Positions 6,888-14,988 of a stretch of DNA of 64,000 nt are shown here, piece by piece (position 1 is the stretch's first letter; each line of letters starts with the position of its first letter). Below the pieces are notes generated by a model, which worked only from the letters and a program-made list of their open reading frames with translations, did no database searches and was not told the DNA's origin. The stretch spans positions 1,054,001 to 1,118,000 of the forward strand of contig NZ_JALGBH010000001.1 of the NCBI RefSeq assembly GCF_022809115.1, in the 5' to 3' direction. Made by a program: the position numbers and the translations under genes. The DNA comes from Pedobacter montanisoli. GTDB taxonomy: Bacteria > Bacteroidota > Bacteroidia > Sphingobacteriales > Sphingobacteriaceae.

Positions 6888-8993
6888 TTGTTTGCTAATA
6901 ATTTAGATACACTTTTAGTTTATTTAAAAGGCGTTGGCCCTAAGCGTGCTGAGCTTTTACAAAAAGAGCTGGGGGTATCTACTTATGCACAACTTTTAGA
7001 GCATTTTCCTTTCAGGTACATAGACAGAACCCGTTTCTATAAAATTAATCAGCTAAATCCTGATTTGCCTTTGGTACAGGTAATAGGTAAGATCATCGGT
7101 AAAGAAACAGTTGGTGATAAACAGAAAAAAAGAATTGTAGCCAAATTTGCAGATGATACAGGAGTAATGGAACTGGTATGGTTTCAAAGCTTAAAATGGG
7201 TTGATGAACATATTGTAAAAGGAGGTGCTTACATTGCTTTTGGAAAACCGGTTTTGTTTAACGGAACATTCAGTATTTCGCATCCCGAGTTAGAAAACTA
7301 TCCCCGACAACAAGGACTTACCGGAAATTTAACACTGCAGCCTATTTATAATTCTACCGAAAAGCTGAAGAAAAGTTTTTTGGATAGCAAAGGCATACAA
7401 AAGCTGATACAGCTTATTTTAGAACTGCATATAAATGAAATCAGGGAAACTCTGCCAGGTTATGTGTTGGAAAAATACAGACTAATATCACGTAAAGATG
7501 CCTATCGGCATATTCATTTCCCTGCGAGTGCAGCTATGTTGCAGCAAGCGCAGAGACGTTTAAAATTTGAAGAACTTTTCTTTATACAATTACAGCTACT
7601 GTATAACAAACAAATCAATAGTTTAAAATTTAAAGGAGCTGTTTTTAACAATGTAGGCAAAAAAGTAAACAAGTTTTATAATGAAATCTTGCCATTTGAT
7701 CTAACCAACGCGCAAAAACGGGTAATTAAAGAAATCAGGATAGATACGCAGAGAGGTGCGCAAATGAACAGGTTGGTACAGGGTGATGTAGGAAGTGGTA
7801 AAACGGTGGTGGCCTTAATGAGCATGTTGTTAGCCAATGACAATGGTTGCCAGGCTTGCATGATGGCACCTACAGAGATTTTGGCTAGGCAGCATTACCA
7901 ATCTGTGGTAGATCTGGTTAAAGATGACCTGGTTAATGTGGCTATTTTAACCGGAAGTACTACAAAAAAACAACGCACTCTGATTCATCAACAATTAGAA
8001 AAAGGTGAAATAGATATCTTAATTGGTACACACGCCTTAATTGAAGATAAAGTTCAGTTTAAGAATTTAGGGTTGGTTGTAATTGATGAGCAGCACAGAT
8101 TTGGGGTTGAGCAAAGGGCAAAGCTTTGGAGAAAGAATAATATCCCTCCTCATATATTGGTAATGACAGCTACTCCTATACCACGAACCTTAGCTATGAC
8201 TTTATATGGTGATCTGGATGTATCAGTAATAGATGAATTACCTGCAGGAAGAAAGCCTATTGATACCCGACATTTTTATGAGAGCCAGCGCTTACGAATG
8301 TTTGGCTTTATGAAGCAGGAAATTGCCAAAGGACGACAGGTATATATCGTTTATCCTTTAATTAAGGAAAGTGAAAAACTGGATTTGTTACATCTCGAAG
8401 CAGGTATTGAGCAATTAAGCTACCAGTTTTCACAACCTGATTACCAGATCAGTATTGTGCATGGCAAAATGAGCAATACCGATAAGCAATTTGAAATGCA
8501 GCGTTTTATTGAAGGTAAAACACAAATTATGGTGGCTACTACGGTAATAGAGGTTGGTGTTAATGTGCCTAATGCATCTGTAATGGTGATTGAAAATGCA
8601 GAAAGATTTGGTTTATCTCAATTGCACCAGTTGCGAGGCAGGGTTGGGCGTGGTGCTGAACAATCATTTTGTATTCTAATGTCGGGCAATAAACTGAACC
8701 CTACTTCGAAGCAGCGATTGGAAACTATGGTTAGAACAAATAATGGTTTTGAGATTTCTGAAGTTGATTTGCAATTACGTGGCCCTGGTGATATTAGTGG
8801 AACCCAGCAAAGCGGTACTATAGAATTGAAAGTGGCAGACCTGGCTCATGACCAGGTTATTTTACAAGAAGCAAGAAACACGGTAATAGAGATCTTAAAT
8901 GAAGATCAACTCTTAGATAAACCAGAGAATAACTTGCTAAAAAATTATCTCCATCGCAAAAATCAAGGTATTTCTTTTGATAAGATTTCCTGA
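6888..8993 (+). CDS. recG: ATP-dependent DNA helicase RecG
   Basis: The 701-residue length is normal for RecG. The N-terminus (YLKGVGPKRAELLQKELGV) is the helix-hairpin-helix-like start. It is followed by the OB-fold wedge domain that splits forks (about residues 60-160). The helicase core has Walker A GDVGSGKT near residue 299 and a DEQH box (VIDEQHRFGVEQR) near 400. Motif VI QLRGRVGRG and the TRG-type motif near the C-terminus are also present. RecG remodels stalled forks and branch-migrates Holliday junctions. The start is a TTG at 6888, close behind the rarD stop; there is no ATG before the conserved N-terminus. It is the last gene of the ridA operon. Confidence 0.95.
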   Translation: MFANNLDTLLVYLKGVGPKRAELLQKELGVSTYAQLLEHFPFRYIDRTRFYKINQLNPDLPLVQVIGKIIGKETVGDKQKKRIVAKFADDTGVMELVWFQSLKWVDEHIVKGGAYIAFGKPVLFNGTFSISHPELENYPRQQGLTGNLTLQPIYNSTEKLKKSFLDSKGIQKLIQLILELHINEIRETLPGYVLEKYRLISRKDAYRHIHFPASAAMLQQAQRRLKFEELFFIQLQLLYNKQINSLKFKGAVFNNVGKKVNKFYNEILPFDLTNAQKRVIKEIRIDTQRGAQMNRLVQGDVGSGKTVVALMSMLLANDNGCQACMMAPTEILARQHYQSVVDLVKDDLVNVAILTGSTTKKQRTLIHQQLEKGEIDILIGTHALIEDKVQFKNLGLVVIDEQHRFGVEQRAKLWRKNNIPPHILVMTATPIPRTLAMTLYGDLDVSVIDELPAGRKPIDTRHFYESQRLRMFGFMKQEIAKGRQVYIVYPLIKESEKLDLLHLEAGIEQLSYQFSQPDYQISIVHGKMSNTDKQFEMQRFIEGKTQIMVATTVIEVGVNVPNASVMVIENAERFGLSQLHQLRGRVGRGAEQSFCILMSGNKLNPTSKQRLETMVRTNNGFEISEVDLQLRGPGDISGTQQSGTIELKVADLAHDQVILQEARNTVIEILNEDQLLDKPENNLLKNYLHRKNQGISFDKIS

Positions 8994-9054
8994 GGTCATC
9001 TGCTGTTATTACTCGTTATAATTGTTTATCTTGAAGAATAAAGAATTATAATCC

Positions 9055-9588
9055 ATGACAAATAAAAACGCTCTTTCCTCTTTTAATGATGAAGTTGTCA
9101 TCAATAAGATTTATGAAATACGAAGGCAAAAAGTAATGCTCGATAGTGATTTGGCAGAACTTTATCAAGTTGAAACAAAACGGCTTAATGAACAAGTTCG
9201 CAGAAATCCAGATCGTTTTCCTGAAGACTTTATGTTTCAATTAACAGAAAACGAATGGAAAAACTTGAAGTCGCAAATTGCGACTTCAAGTTGGGGCGGA
9301 AGAAGAAAGCTTCCTTTCGTCTTTACCGAGCATGGTGTACTTATGTTATCAAGTGTGCTCAACAGCTCCCAAGCAATACAGGTAAACATACAAATTGTAA
9401 GAATATTTACAAGGCTAAGAAAACTACTTAACGAACATAGCGAACTGAAACTGGAAATTACCGATATTAAAAAGCATCTGCAAAATCACGATAAGAATAT
9501 AGAACTGGTATTTACATATTTAGATGAGCTGACCGAAAAGAAAGCCGCCCCTAGAAGAAGAATAGGGTTCAAACCAGATAACTTATAG
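9055..9588 (+). CDS. ORF6N-domain DNA-binding protein (phage antirepressor type)
   Basis: The 177-residue protein has an N-terminal ORF6N domain, roughly residues 10-105. Diagnostic stretches are VMLDSDLAELYQVETKRLNEQ, RNPDRFPEDFMFQLTE, and GGRRKLPFVFTEHGVLMLSSVL. A coiled-coil-like C-terminus follows. ORF6N, like KilA-N and Bro-N, occurs in phage and mobile-element DNA-binding proteins. In Bacteroidota it also occurs as single chromosomal genes of unknown role. No integrase, att site or other phage gene flanks it: recG lies upstream and rplM downstream. A perfect 31-bp palindrome sits inside the gene at 9262-9292. It may be a domesticated regulator or a remnant; I cannot decide. Confidence 0.85.
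   Translation: MTNKNALSSFNDEVVINKIYEIRRQKVMLDSDLAELYQVETKRLNEQVRRNPDRFPEDFMFQLTENEWKNLKSQIATSSWGGRRKLPFVFTEHGVLMLSSVLNSSQAIQVNIQIVRIFTRLRKLLNEHSELKLEITDIKKHLQNHDKNIELVFTYLDELTEKKAAPRRRIGFKPDNL
9262..9292. repeat. Perfect 31-bp palindrome inside the ORF6N gene
   Basis: The arms AACTTGAAGTCGCAA and TTGCGACTTCAAGTT are exact reverse complements around one central A. The segment is also coding and reads NLKSQIATSS. It could be an operator for the encoded DNA-binding protein or a hairpin in its mRNA. Confidence 0.9.
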
Positions 9589-9625
9589 TCTCTCCATTTT
9601 GCCCAAAACTTTTTTACTTAACTGT

Positions 9626-9655
9626 TTTGTAATTCAATTAATTGCCGTATCTTTG
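9626..9655 (+). promoter_or_regulatory. Promoter of the rplM-rpsI-rpsB(-tsf) operon
   Basis: TTTG at 9626-9629 and TATCTTTG at 9648-9655 are separated by 18 bp, which closely fits the Bacteroidota -33/-7 pattern. Transcription should begin near 9660, giving a leader of about 50 nt before rplM. Confidence 0.75.
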
Positions 9656-9678
9656 CAGTCCCGTAAAAAGCGGGATTG
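9656..9678 (+). promoter_or_regulatory. Hairpin at the 5' end of the rplM leader
   Basis: CAGTCCCG pairs with CGGGATTG (8 bp, one G-U) around a 7-nt loop TAAAAAG. It lies at or just after the predicted transcription start. It could be a ribosomal-protein leader bound by L13 or simply a stabilising 5' stem. L13 autoregulates through its own mRNA in other bacteria; here it is only an inference. Confidence 0.5.
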
Positions 9679-9709
9679 TAAAAATTATTAACAAATTAAA
9701 TAAAAGCAA

Positions 9710-10153
9710 GTGAATACGTTAAGTTACAAAACTGTCTCTGCGAATGCTAAAACTGTTAACAAACAGTGGGTTGTTATTGATGCAGAAGGAGAGATTTTGG
9801 GGCGCTTGTCTTCTAAAATCGCAATGATTATCAGAGGAAAAAACAAGCCAGAGTACACCCCACACGTAGACTGCGGAGATAACGTAATTGTTATTAATGC
9901 AGACAAGGTTAAATTAACTGGTAACAAGTTAGAAGAAAAAGAATACATTTCTTATACAGGTTATCCAGGTGGTCAAAGATTTATTTCTCCTAAGGAGTTA
10001 TTGGCAAAGCATCCTACTCGTATCGTAGAAAAAGCTGTACGTGGTATGTTGCCTAAAACTAAGTTGGGTAAAAAATTATATACCAACCTTTATGTTTATG
10101 CTGGTTCTGAACATCCGCATGCGGCACAATCACCAAAAACCATTAAACTTTAA
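9710..10153 (+). CDS. rplM: 50S ribosomal protein L13
   Basis: The 147-residue protein matches uL13 throughout, for example VIDAEGEILGRLSSKIA, HVDCGDNVIVINADKVKLTG and AVRGMLPKTKLGKKL. It binds 23S rRNA early in large-subunit assembly. The start codon is GTG at 9710; no ATG precedes the conserved N-terminus. It is the first gene of rplM-rpsI-rpsB, 16 bp before rpsI, in the order usual for bacteria. Confidence 0.97.
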   Translation: MNTLSYKTVSANAKTVNKQWVVIDAEGEILGRLSSKIAMIIRGKNKPEYTPHVDCGDNVIVINADKVKLTGNKLEEKEYISYTGYPGGQRFISPKELLAKHPTRIVEKAVRGMLPKTKLGKKLYTNLYVYAGSEHPHAAQSPKTIKL

Positions 10154-10169
10154 TTAAAGGAGAAAAGAA

Positions 10170-10556
10170 ATGTCAACTACAAATACTTCAGGAAGAAGAA
10201 AGACAGCAGTTGCCCGTATTTATTTAACAGACGGCAACGGTGCAATTACCGTAAACGGTAAAGACTATAAAGTATATTTTCCTACCTTGCCTTTACAATA
10301 TATCGTAAACCAATCGTTTGAGGTTGCGGAGGTTGCTGGTAAATACGATGTTAAAGTAAATGTATCAGGTGGTGGTGTTAAAGGTCAGGCTGAGGCTGTT
10401 CGTTTAGCTATTGCTAAAGCTATTGTTGAACTTGATGCTGAGAAAAAATCTGCTTTACGTGCTAAAGGGTTAATGACCCGTGATATGCGTATGGTTGAGC
10501 GTAAAAAACCAGGACGTGCAAAAGCTCGTAAGAGATTCCAATTCAGTAAACGTTAA
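10170..10556 (+). CDS. rpsI: 30S ribosomal protein S9
   Basis: The 128-residue protein matches uS9: it opens with GRRKTAVARIYLTDGNG and ends in the basic tail GRAKARKRFQFSKR, whose terminal Lys-Arg reaches the P-site tRNA. An unusually strong Shine-Dalgarno sequence, AAAGGAGA at 10156-10163, precedes the ATG by 6 bp. Most genes in this window lack one. It lies between rplM and rpsB in a tight operon. Confidence 0.97.
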   Translation: MSTTNTSGRRKTAVARIYLTDGNGAITVNGKDYKVYFPTLPLQYIVNQSFEVAEVAGKYDVKVNVSGGGVKGQAEAVRLAIAKAIVELDAEKKSALRAKGLMTRDMRMVERKKPGRAKARKRFQFSKR

Positions 10557-10574
10557 TCTTAAGGAGACAAAACA

Positions 10575-11399
10575 ATGGCAAGAACAACATATCAAGACTT
10601 ATTGGATGCAGGTGTACACTTTGGTCACCTTACCCGCAAATGGAATCCAAAAATGGCTCCTTATATTTTCATGGAGCGTAATGGAATCCACATTATTGAT
10701 TTAAATAAAACTTTAGCAAAAACAGAAGAAGCTGCTTCTGCAATAAAACAAATCGTAAAATCTGGTCGTAAGATTTTATTTGTTGCTACTAAAAAACAAG
10801 CAAAGGAAATTGTTGCTGATCAAGCAAAAAAAGTAAATATGCCTTTCGTAACCGAGCGTTGGTTAGGTGGTATGTTAACTAACTTTGCTACCGTACGTAA
10901 GTCAATCAAAAAGATGGCTAACATCGATAAAATGACTAAAGACGGTACTTATGCAATTCTTTCTAAAAAAGAGCGCTTAATGATCCAACGTGAGCGTATC
11001 AAATTAGAAAACCTTTTAGGAGGTATCGCTGATTTGAACCGTTTACCTGCGGCTATCTTCTTAATTGATGTTAAGAAAGAACATATCGCTGTAGCAGAAG
11101 CTTTGAAATTAAACATTCCTACTTTTGCAATGGTTGATACGAACTCTGATCCTTCAAACATCGATTTCCCTATCCCAGCTAATGATGATGCTACAAAATC
11201 AATTTCTTTGATTACTAGCGTAATTGTTAAAGCTATTGAGGAAGGTTTAGAAGAGCGTAAACGTGAGAAAGATGAAGAAGCTGAAAAAGAAGCTGTAGCT
11301 GCTAAAACTGCTGCTGATGCTCCAGAAGCTCCTGCAAAAAAAGGTAAAAAAGCTGCTGCAGAAGTAGAATCATCTACAGAAGATAGTAAAGAAGCTTAA
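10575..11399 (+). CDS. rpsB: 30S ribosomal protein S2
   Basis: The 274-residue protein matches uS2 ([40 protein letters not shown]). It is longer than the 240-residue standard because of an Ala/Glu/Lys-rich tail after about residue 228, a feature I expect in Bacteroidota. AAGGAG at 10561-10566 precedes the ATG by 8 bp and is a second strong Shine-Dalgarno. A gap of 113 bp with a long hairpin separates it from tsf, the usual partner gene. Confidence 0.97.
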   Translation: MARTTYQDLLDAGVHFGHLTRKWNPKMAPYIFMERNGIHIIDLNKTLAKTEEAASAIKQIVKSGRKILFVATKKQAKEIVADQAKKVNMPFVTERWLGGMLTNFATVRKSIKKMANIDKMTKDGTYAILSKKERLMIQRERIKLENLLGGIADLNRLPAAIFLIDVKKEHIAVAEALKLNIPTFAMVDTNSDPSNIDFPIPANDDATKSISLITSVIVKAIEEGLEERKREKDEEAEKEAVAAKTAADAPEAPAKKGKKAAAEVESSTEDSKEA

Positions 11400-11445
11400 A
11401 AAACCATTGCCTGCCAGTATGGTGGGAATTAAATAAGATAAGTTA

Positions 11446-11487
11446 AGCGGTAGGCGATTAGCGTTAAAGCGCCAAACGCCTGCCGCT
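11446..11487 (+). promoter_or_regulatory. Long stem-loop in the rpsB-tsf gap
   Basis: AGCGGTAGGCG pairs with CGCCTGCCGCT over 11 bp (one G-U) with a 20-nt loop. A smaller hairpin with arms ACCAT and ATGGT lies just upstream near 11403-11423. There is no T-run, so this is not a classical terminator. It lies 25 bp before the tsf ATG and may set the rpsB:tsf ratio through processing or translation control. Confidence 0.55.
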
Positions 11488-11512
11488 TGTCATTTAAAAA
11501 CAAAAAAATAAG

Positions 11513-12352
11513 ATGTCAACAGTACAAATTTCTGCCGCAGATGTAAATAGATTACGTCAACAAACTGGTGCCGGCATGATGGATTGCAAAAAAGCATTAA
11601 TGGAATCTAACGGTGATTTCGAAGCCGCAGTTGATTACTTACGTAAAAAAGGTGCTAAAGTTGCTGCTTCTCGTCAAGATAGAGATAACAACGAAGGTGT
11701 AGTAATTGCTAAAGCTACTGCAGATGGTAAACGTGGTGTAATTATCGAATTAAACTGCGAAACCGATTTCGTTGCTAAGAATACTGATTTCGTTGCTTTA
11801 GGTCAAAAATTTGCTGATTTAGCAATTGAAAAAAATCCTGCTACTTTAGCTGATTTATTAGCTTTAGAAATAGACGGACAAAAAGTTGAAGAATCAATCG
11901 TAGAAAATACAGGTAAAATCGGTGAAAAAATCGGTATTTCTAAGTATGAAGTAGTTAGCGGAGAAAAAGTAGTTGCTTATATCCACGGAAACTACCGTTT
12001 AGGGGTATTGGTAGCTTTAAATGAAGATGTAGCTGGTGCTGAAGAAGCTGGTAAAGATGTTGCAATGCAAATCGCTGCTATGAACCCGGTTGCTTTAGAC
12101 AAAGCTGATGTTGATGCTTCTACTATCGAGCGTGAGTTAGAAATCGCTAAAGAGCAAATCCGTGCAGAAGGTAAACCAGAAGAAATGGTTGAGAAAATTG
12201 CTGCTGGTAAATTGAACAAATTTTATAAAGAAAACACTTTATTAAACCAAGAGTTTGTTAAAGATGGTTCGGTAGATGTTCGTAAATTCTTAGATAACAC
12301 TTCTAAAGGATTAACAGTTACTGCTTTTAAACGTGTACAATTAGGCGCTTAA
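11513..12352 (+). CDS. tsf: Translation elongation factor Ts
   Basis: The 279-residue protein matches EF-Ts. The N-terminal UBA-like domain reads VNRLRQQTGAGMMDCKKALME, and the core motif is LNCETDFVAKNTDF, containing the TDFV residues that insert into EF-Tu. EF-Ts exchanges GDP for GTP on EF-Tu. No Shine-Dalgarno precedes its ATG, unlike rpsI and rpsB. It is followed by a strong terminator that closes the ribosomal operon. Confidence 0.97.
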   Translation: MSTVQISAADVNRLRQQTGAGMMDCKKALMESNGDFEAAVDYLRKKGAKVAASRQDRDNNEGVVIAKATADGKRGVIIELNCETDFVAKNTDFVALGQKFADLAIEKNPATLADLLALEIDGQKVEESIVENTGKIGEKIGISKYEVVSGEKVVAYIHGNYRLGVLVALNEDVAGAEEAGKDVAMQIAAMNPVALDKADVDASTIERELEIAKEQIRAEGKPEEMVEKIAAGKLNKFYKENTLLNQEFVKDGSVDVRKFLDNTSKGLTVTAFKRVQLGA

Positions 12353-12371
12353 TTAGCAATTACATAAATTT

Positions 12372-12406
12372 AAAAAGCTTCAGGTTTAACCTGAAGCTTT
12401 TTTTTT
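12372..12406 (+). terminator. Terminator of the rplM-tsf operon
   Basis: A perfect 15-bp stem, AAAAAGCTTCAGGTT with its complement around one T, is followed by a T-run. Confidence 0.9.
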
Positions 12407-12456
12407 GCGAGATAAAAAGCCGTTATTCGTATCTTAATTTCTTTATCCTTATTGTC

Positions 12457-13548
12457 ATGTTAAATGTAGAAAATCTGAACGTTCTTTACCATAACCAGAT
12501 CAAACGTTTAGAAAGTTTCAGCTTTACTGAAGAAGCGGTTACCCATATTCAAGCGAATGATGATGTATTGCCGAATGGTGATTTATTGGTGCCTGGTTTT
12601 ATTGATCTACAAATTTATGGAGCAGGTGGAGAACTATTTTCTGCTAACCCTACGCTTGAAAGCATTGGTTTTATAGAAAATCAACTCTTAAAAGAAGGAA
12701 CAACAGGATTCTTGATTTGCTTGGCAACCAATACACCTGAAGTTTTTAATCGTTGTATTGAGGTTATAAAATCCCACAGAAAATATGCAAAAAACTGCTG
12801 GGGCTTACATCTTGAAGGGCCTTTTATCAACCCTAAAAAAAGAGGTGCTCATGTTTTAGAATACATCAGAAAAGCCTCTTTAGATGAAATTAAAGCTTTA
12901 TTAGATTTTGCAGATGGAACGGTTAAAATGATTACGCTTGCGCCTGAATTGCAGGACGATGAAATCATTACTTACCTTATAGATCATAACATTATCGTTT
13001 CTTTAGGTCATAGTGATGCCACGTTTGAACAGGCAATGGCAGCATATAATAAGGGTGTACAAACTACCACCCACTTATTTAATGCCATGTCGCCAATTCT
13101 ACACAGACAACCTGGTGTACCCACAGCCGCATTTAACCATCATAGCGCAATGGCAAGTATTATAGCAGACGGTATGCATGTAGATTTTGAAGTAGTGAAG
13201 ATGGCACATAAGCAAATGAAAGAGCGTTTGTTTTTGATTACGGATGCGGTTACAGATTGTAATATGGGCCCTTATCAGCATAAAGCGGTAGACGGAAAAT
13301 TTGTAATGCCTGACGGCACATTATCTGGTTCTTCTCTAACCATGTTACAGGCCGTAAAAAATTGTGTAGAGCACTGCAATATTGATTTGCCTACTGCAAT
13401 TGCCATGGCCACGGTATATCCTTCAAAATTAGCGGCCGGTTTTAATAGAGGTGGTACTTTGGAAGTTGGTAACAAGAGTAACTTCTTGATCCTTGATGGT
13501 AATCTTGAACTAAAGAGCATATTTTTTAACGGAAAAGAAATAAAATAG
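12457..13548 (+). CDS. nagA: N-acetylglucosamine-6-phosphate deacetylase
   Basis: The 363-residue amidohydrolase shows the NagA metal and substrate motifs: LLVPGFIDLQIYG, GLHLEGPFINPKKRGAH, VSLGHSDATFEQA, TTHLFNAMSP and the catalytic Asp in LITDAVTD. It removes acetate from GlcNAc-6-phosphate, feeding glucosamine-6-phosphate to amino-sugar recycling. nagB is not in the window. The gene stands alone between the tsf terminator and the pyrH promoter. Confidence 0.93.
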   Translation: MLNVENLNVLYHNQIKRLESFSFTEEAVTHIQANDDVLPNGDLLVPGFIDLQIYGAGGELFSANPTLESIGFIENQLLKEGTTGFLICLATNTPEVFNRCIEVIKSHRKYAKNCWGLHLEGPFINPKKRGAHVLEYIRKASLDEIKALLDFADGTVKMITLAPELQDDEIITYLIDHNIIVSLGHSDATFEQAMAAYNKGVQTTTHLFNAMSPILHRQPGVPTAAFNHHSAMASIIADGMHVDFEVVKMAHKQMKERLFLITDAVTDCNMGPYQHKAVDGKFVMPDGTLSGSSLTMLQAVKNCVEHCNIDLPTAIAMATVYPSKLAAGFNRGGTLEVGNKSNFLILDGNLELKSIFFNGKEIK

Positions 13549-13577
13549 AATAAGCCTGCCCAATTAGAAAAATCTTG

Positions 13578-13585
13578 TAATTTTG
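13578..13585 (+). promoter_or_regulatory. -7 box of pyrH (near-leaderless start)
   Basis: TAATTTTG ends only 6 bp before the pyrH ATG, so the transcript would start within about 3 nt of the start codon. Confidence 0.7.
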
Positions 13586-13591
13586 CGCTTT

Positions 13592-14299
13592 ATGAAATAT
13601 AAACGAATTCTACTTAAGCTTAGCGGCGAATCGTTAATGGGGGATAAGCAGTATGGTATTGATAACGAGCGTGTTAAGCAGTATGCCGAAGATATTAAGG
13701 CTGTACACAGTAAAGGAATGGAAATCGCCATTGTTATTGGAGGCGGAAACATTTTTAGAGGTCTGAGTGCCGAAAAGTCTGGTATGGACAGGGCGCAGGC
13801 CGATTATATGGGAATGCTTGCTACCGTAATCAATAGCATGGCTTTGCAAGATGCCTTAGAAAAAGTAGGATTAAAAACGCGTTTATTAACAGCTATAAAA
13901 ATGGAACAGATCTGCGAGCCTTTTATTCGCAGACGTGCTGTACGTCACTTAGAAAAAGGTCGTATTGTAATATTTGGCGCAGGTACCGGTAATCCTTATT
14001 TTACAACAGATTCTGCGGCTGCTTTAAGGGCCATTGAAATTAAAGCAGATGTGGTATTAAAAGGCACAAGGGTAGATGGTATTTATACTGCCGACCCTGA
14101 AAAAGATCCTTTAGCCAAGAAATATGATGAAATTACATTTAAGGAAGTTTATGAAAAAGACCTGAATGTAATGGACATGACCGCCTTTACGCTTTGTGAG
14201 GAGAACGATCTGCCTATTATCGTATTTGACATGAATAAGACCGGTAATTTTATGAAAATTACCAATGGCGAAGAAATAGGTACATTAGTAAAAGGATAA
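13592..14299 (+). CDS. pyrH: UMP kinase
   Basis: The 235-residue protein matches bacterial hexameric UMP kinase: [41 protein letters not shown] and the [14 protein letters not shown] segment. It phosphorylates UMP to UDP and is allosterically controlled by GTP and UTP in other bacteria. A TTG three codons upstream would overlap the -7 box, so the ATG at 13592 is chosen. The predicted mRNA is nearly leaderless. It is followed by frr, the usual neighbour, from its own promoter. Confidence 0.95.
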   Translation: MKYKRILLKLSGESLMGDKQYGIDNERVKQYAEDIKAVHSKGMEIAIVIGGGNIFRGLSAEKSGMDRAQADYMGMLATVINSMALQDALEKVGLKTRLLTAIKMEQICEPFIRRRAVRHLEKGRIVIFGAGTGNPYFTTDSAAALRAIEIKADVVLKGTRVDGIYTADPEKDPLAKKYDEITFKEVYEKDLNVMDMTAFTLCEENDLPIIVFDMNKTGNFMKITNGEEIGTLVKG

Positions 14300-14308
14300 C
14301 GAATTTTA

Positions 14309-14316
14309 TATTTTTG
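14309..14316 (+). promoter_or_regulatory. -7 box of frr
   Basis: TATTTTTG lies 17 bp before the frr ATG and 9 bp after the pyrH stop, so frr probably has its own short-leader transcript. Confidence 0.6.
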
Positions 14317-14333
14317 TATAAAGACAATAAGAT

Positions 14334-14900
14334 ATGAACGACCTCATAAAGAAACAATTAGCCGATGCTCAGGCAAATATGGATAAAGCTATTGCGCATT
14401 GTGAATCAGAGTTGACTAAGATCAGAGCTGGAAAAGCATCAGCAGGTATGCTTGATGGTATTATGGTAGATTACTACGGAAGTGCTACACCTTTGGCGCA
14501 GGTTGGAGGTATTAATACGCCAGATGCTCGTACTTTAATTATTCAACCTTGGGAAAAAAATATGCTAATACCTATTGAAAGAGCTATCATGGAAGCTAAT
14601 ATTGGTATTAATCCGCAAAATGACGGAAGCGTAATTCGATTGGTTGTACCTCCTTTAACTGAGGAACGCAGGAAAGAGCTGGTTAAAAAAGTAAAAGAAG
14701 AAGCAGAAAGAGGACGTATAACAGTACGTAACATCCGTAAAGATGCTAACGAGAAAATCAAAAAGTTAAAAACTTCAGATAATGTTTCTGACGATGAAAT
14801 AAAAGTTGGCGAGGCAGAAGTGCAAAAAATAACCGACAATTATATTGTTAAGGTTGATAAACATGCCGAAGCCAAAGAAAAAGATATCATGACGATATAA
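14334..14900 (+). CDS. frr: Ribosome recycling factor
   Basis: The 188-residue protein matches RRF: ELTKIRAGKASAGMLDGI, the LIIQPWEKNMLIPIERAI hinge region, and the long-helix signature TEERRKELVKKVKEEAE. With EF-G it splits post-termination ribosomes. It follows pyrH by 34 bp and ends at a hairpin terminator. Confidence 0.97.
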   Translation: MNDLIKKQLADAQANMDKAIAHCESELTKIRAGKASAGMLDGIMVDYYGSATPLAQVGGINTPDARTLIIQPWEKNMLIPIERAIMEANIGINPQNDGSVIRLVVPPLTEERRKELVKKVKEEAERGRITVRNIRKDANEKIKKLKTSDNVSDDEIKVGEAEVQKITDNYIVKVDKHAEAKEKDIMTI

Positions 14901-14924
14901 GACTTATATCGGTAAAATGTAAAC

Positions 14925-14961
14925 AAAAAGGGATTGTGGTTTTGCTACATTCCCTTTTTTT
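14925..14961 (+). terminator. Terminator after frr
   Basis: AAAAAGGGA pairs with TCCCTTTTT, with an interrupted inner stem, followed by Ts. The end of the T-run merges with the -7 box of the next gene. Confidence 0.8.
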
Positions 14962-14968
14962 ATTTTTG
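14961..14968 (+). promoter_or_regulatory. -7 box of the ABC exporter gene
   Basis: TATTTTTG overlaps the last T of the frr terminator and lies 20 bp before the ATG at 14989. Confidence 0.6.
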
Positions 14969-14988
14969 CATCCTAATTATTGAGAAAG

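Noticed and set aside
9055..9588. Prophage or integrative element at the ORF6N gene
   Set aside because: No integrase, att repeats or structural phage genes are found on either side.
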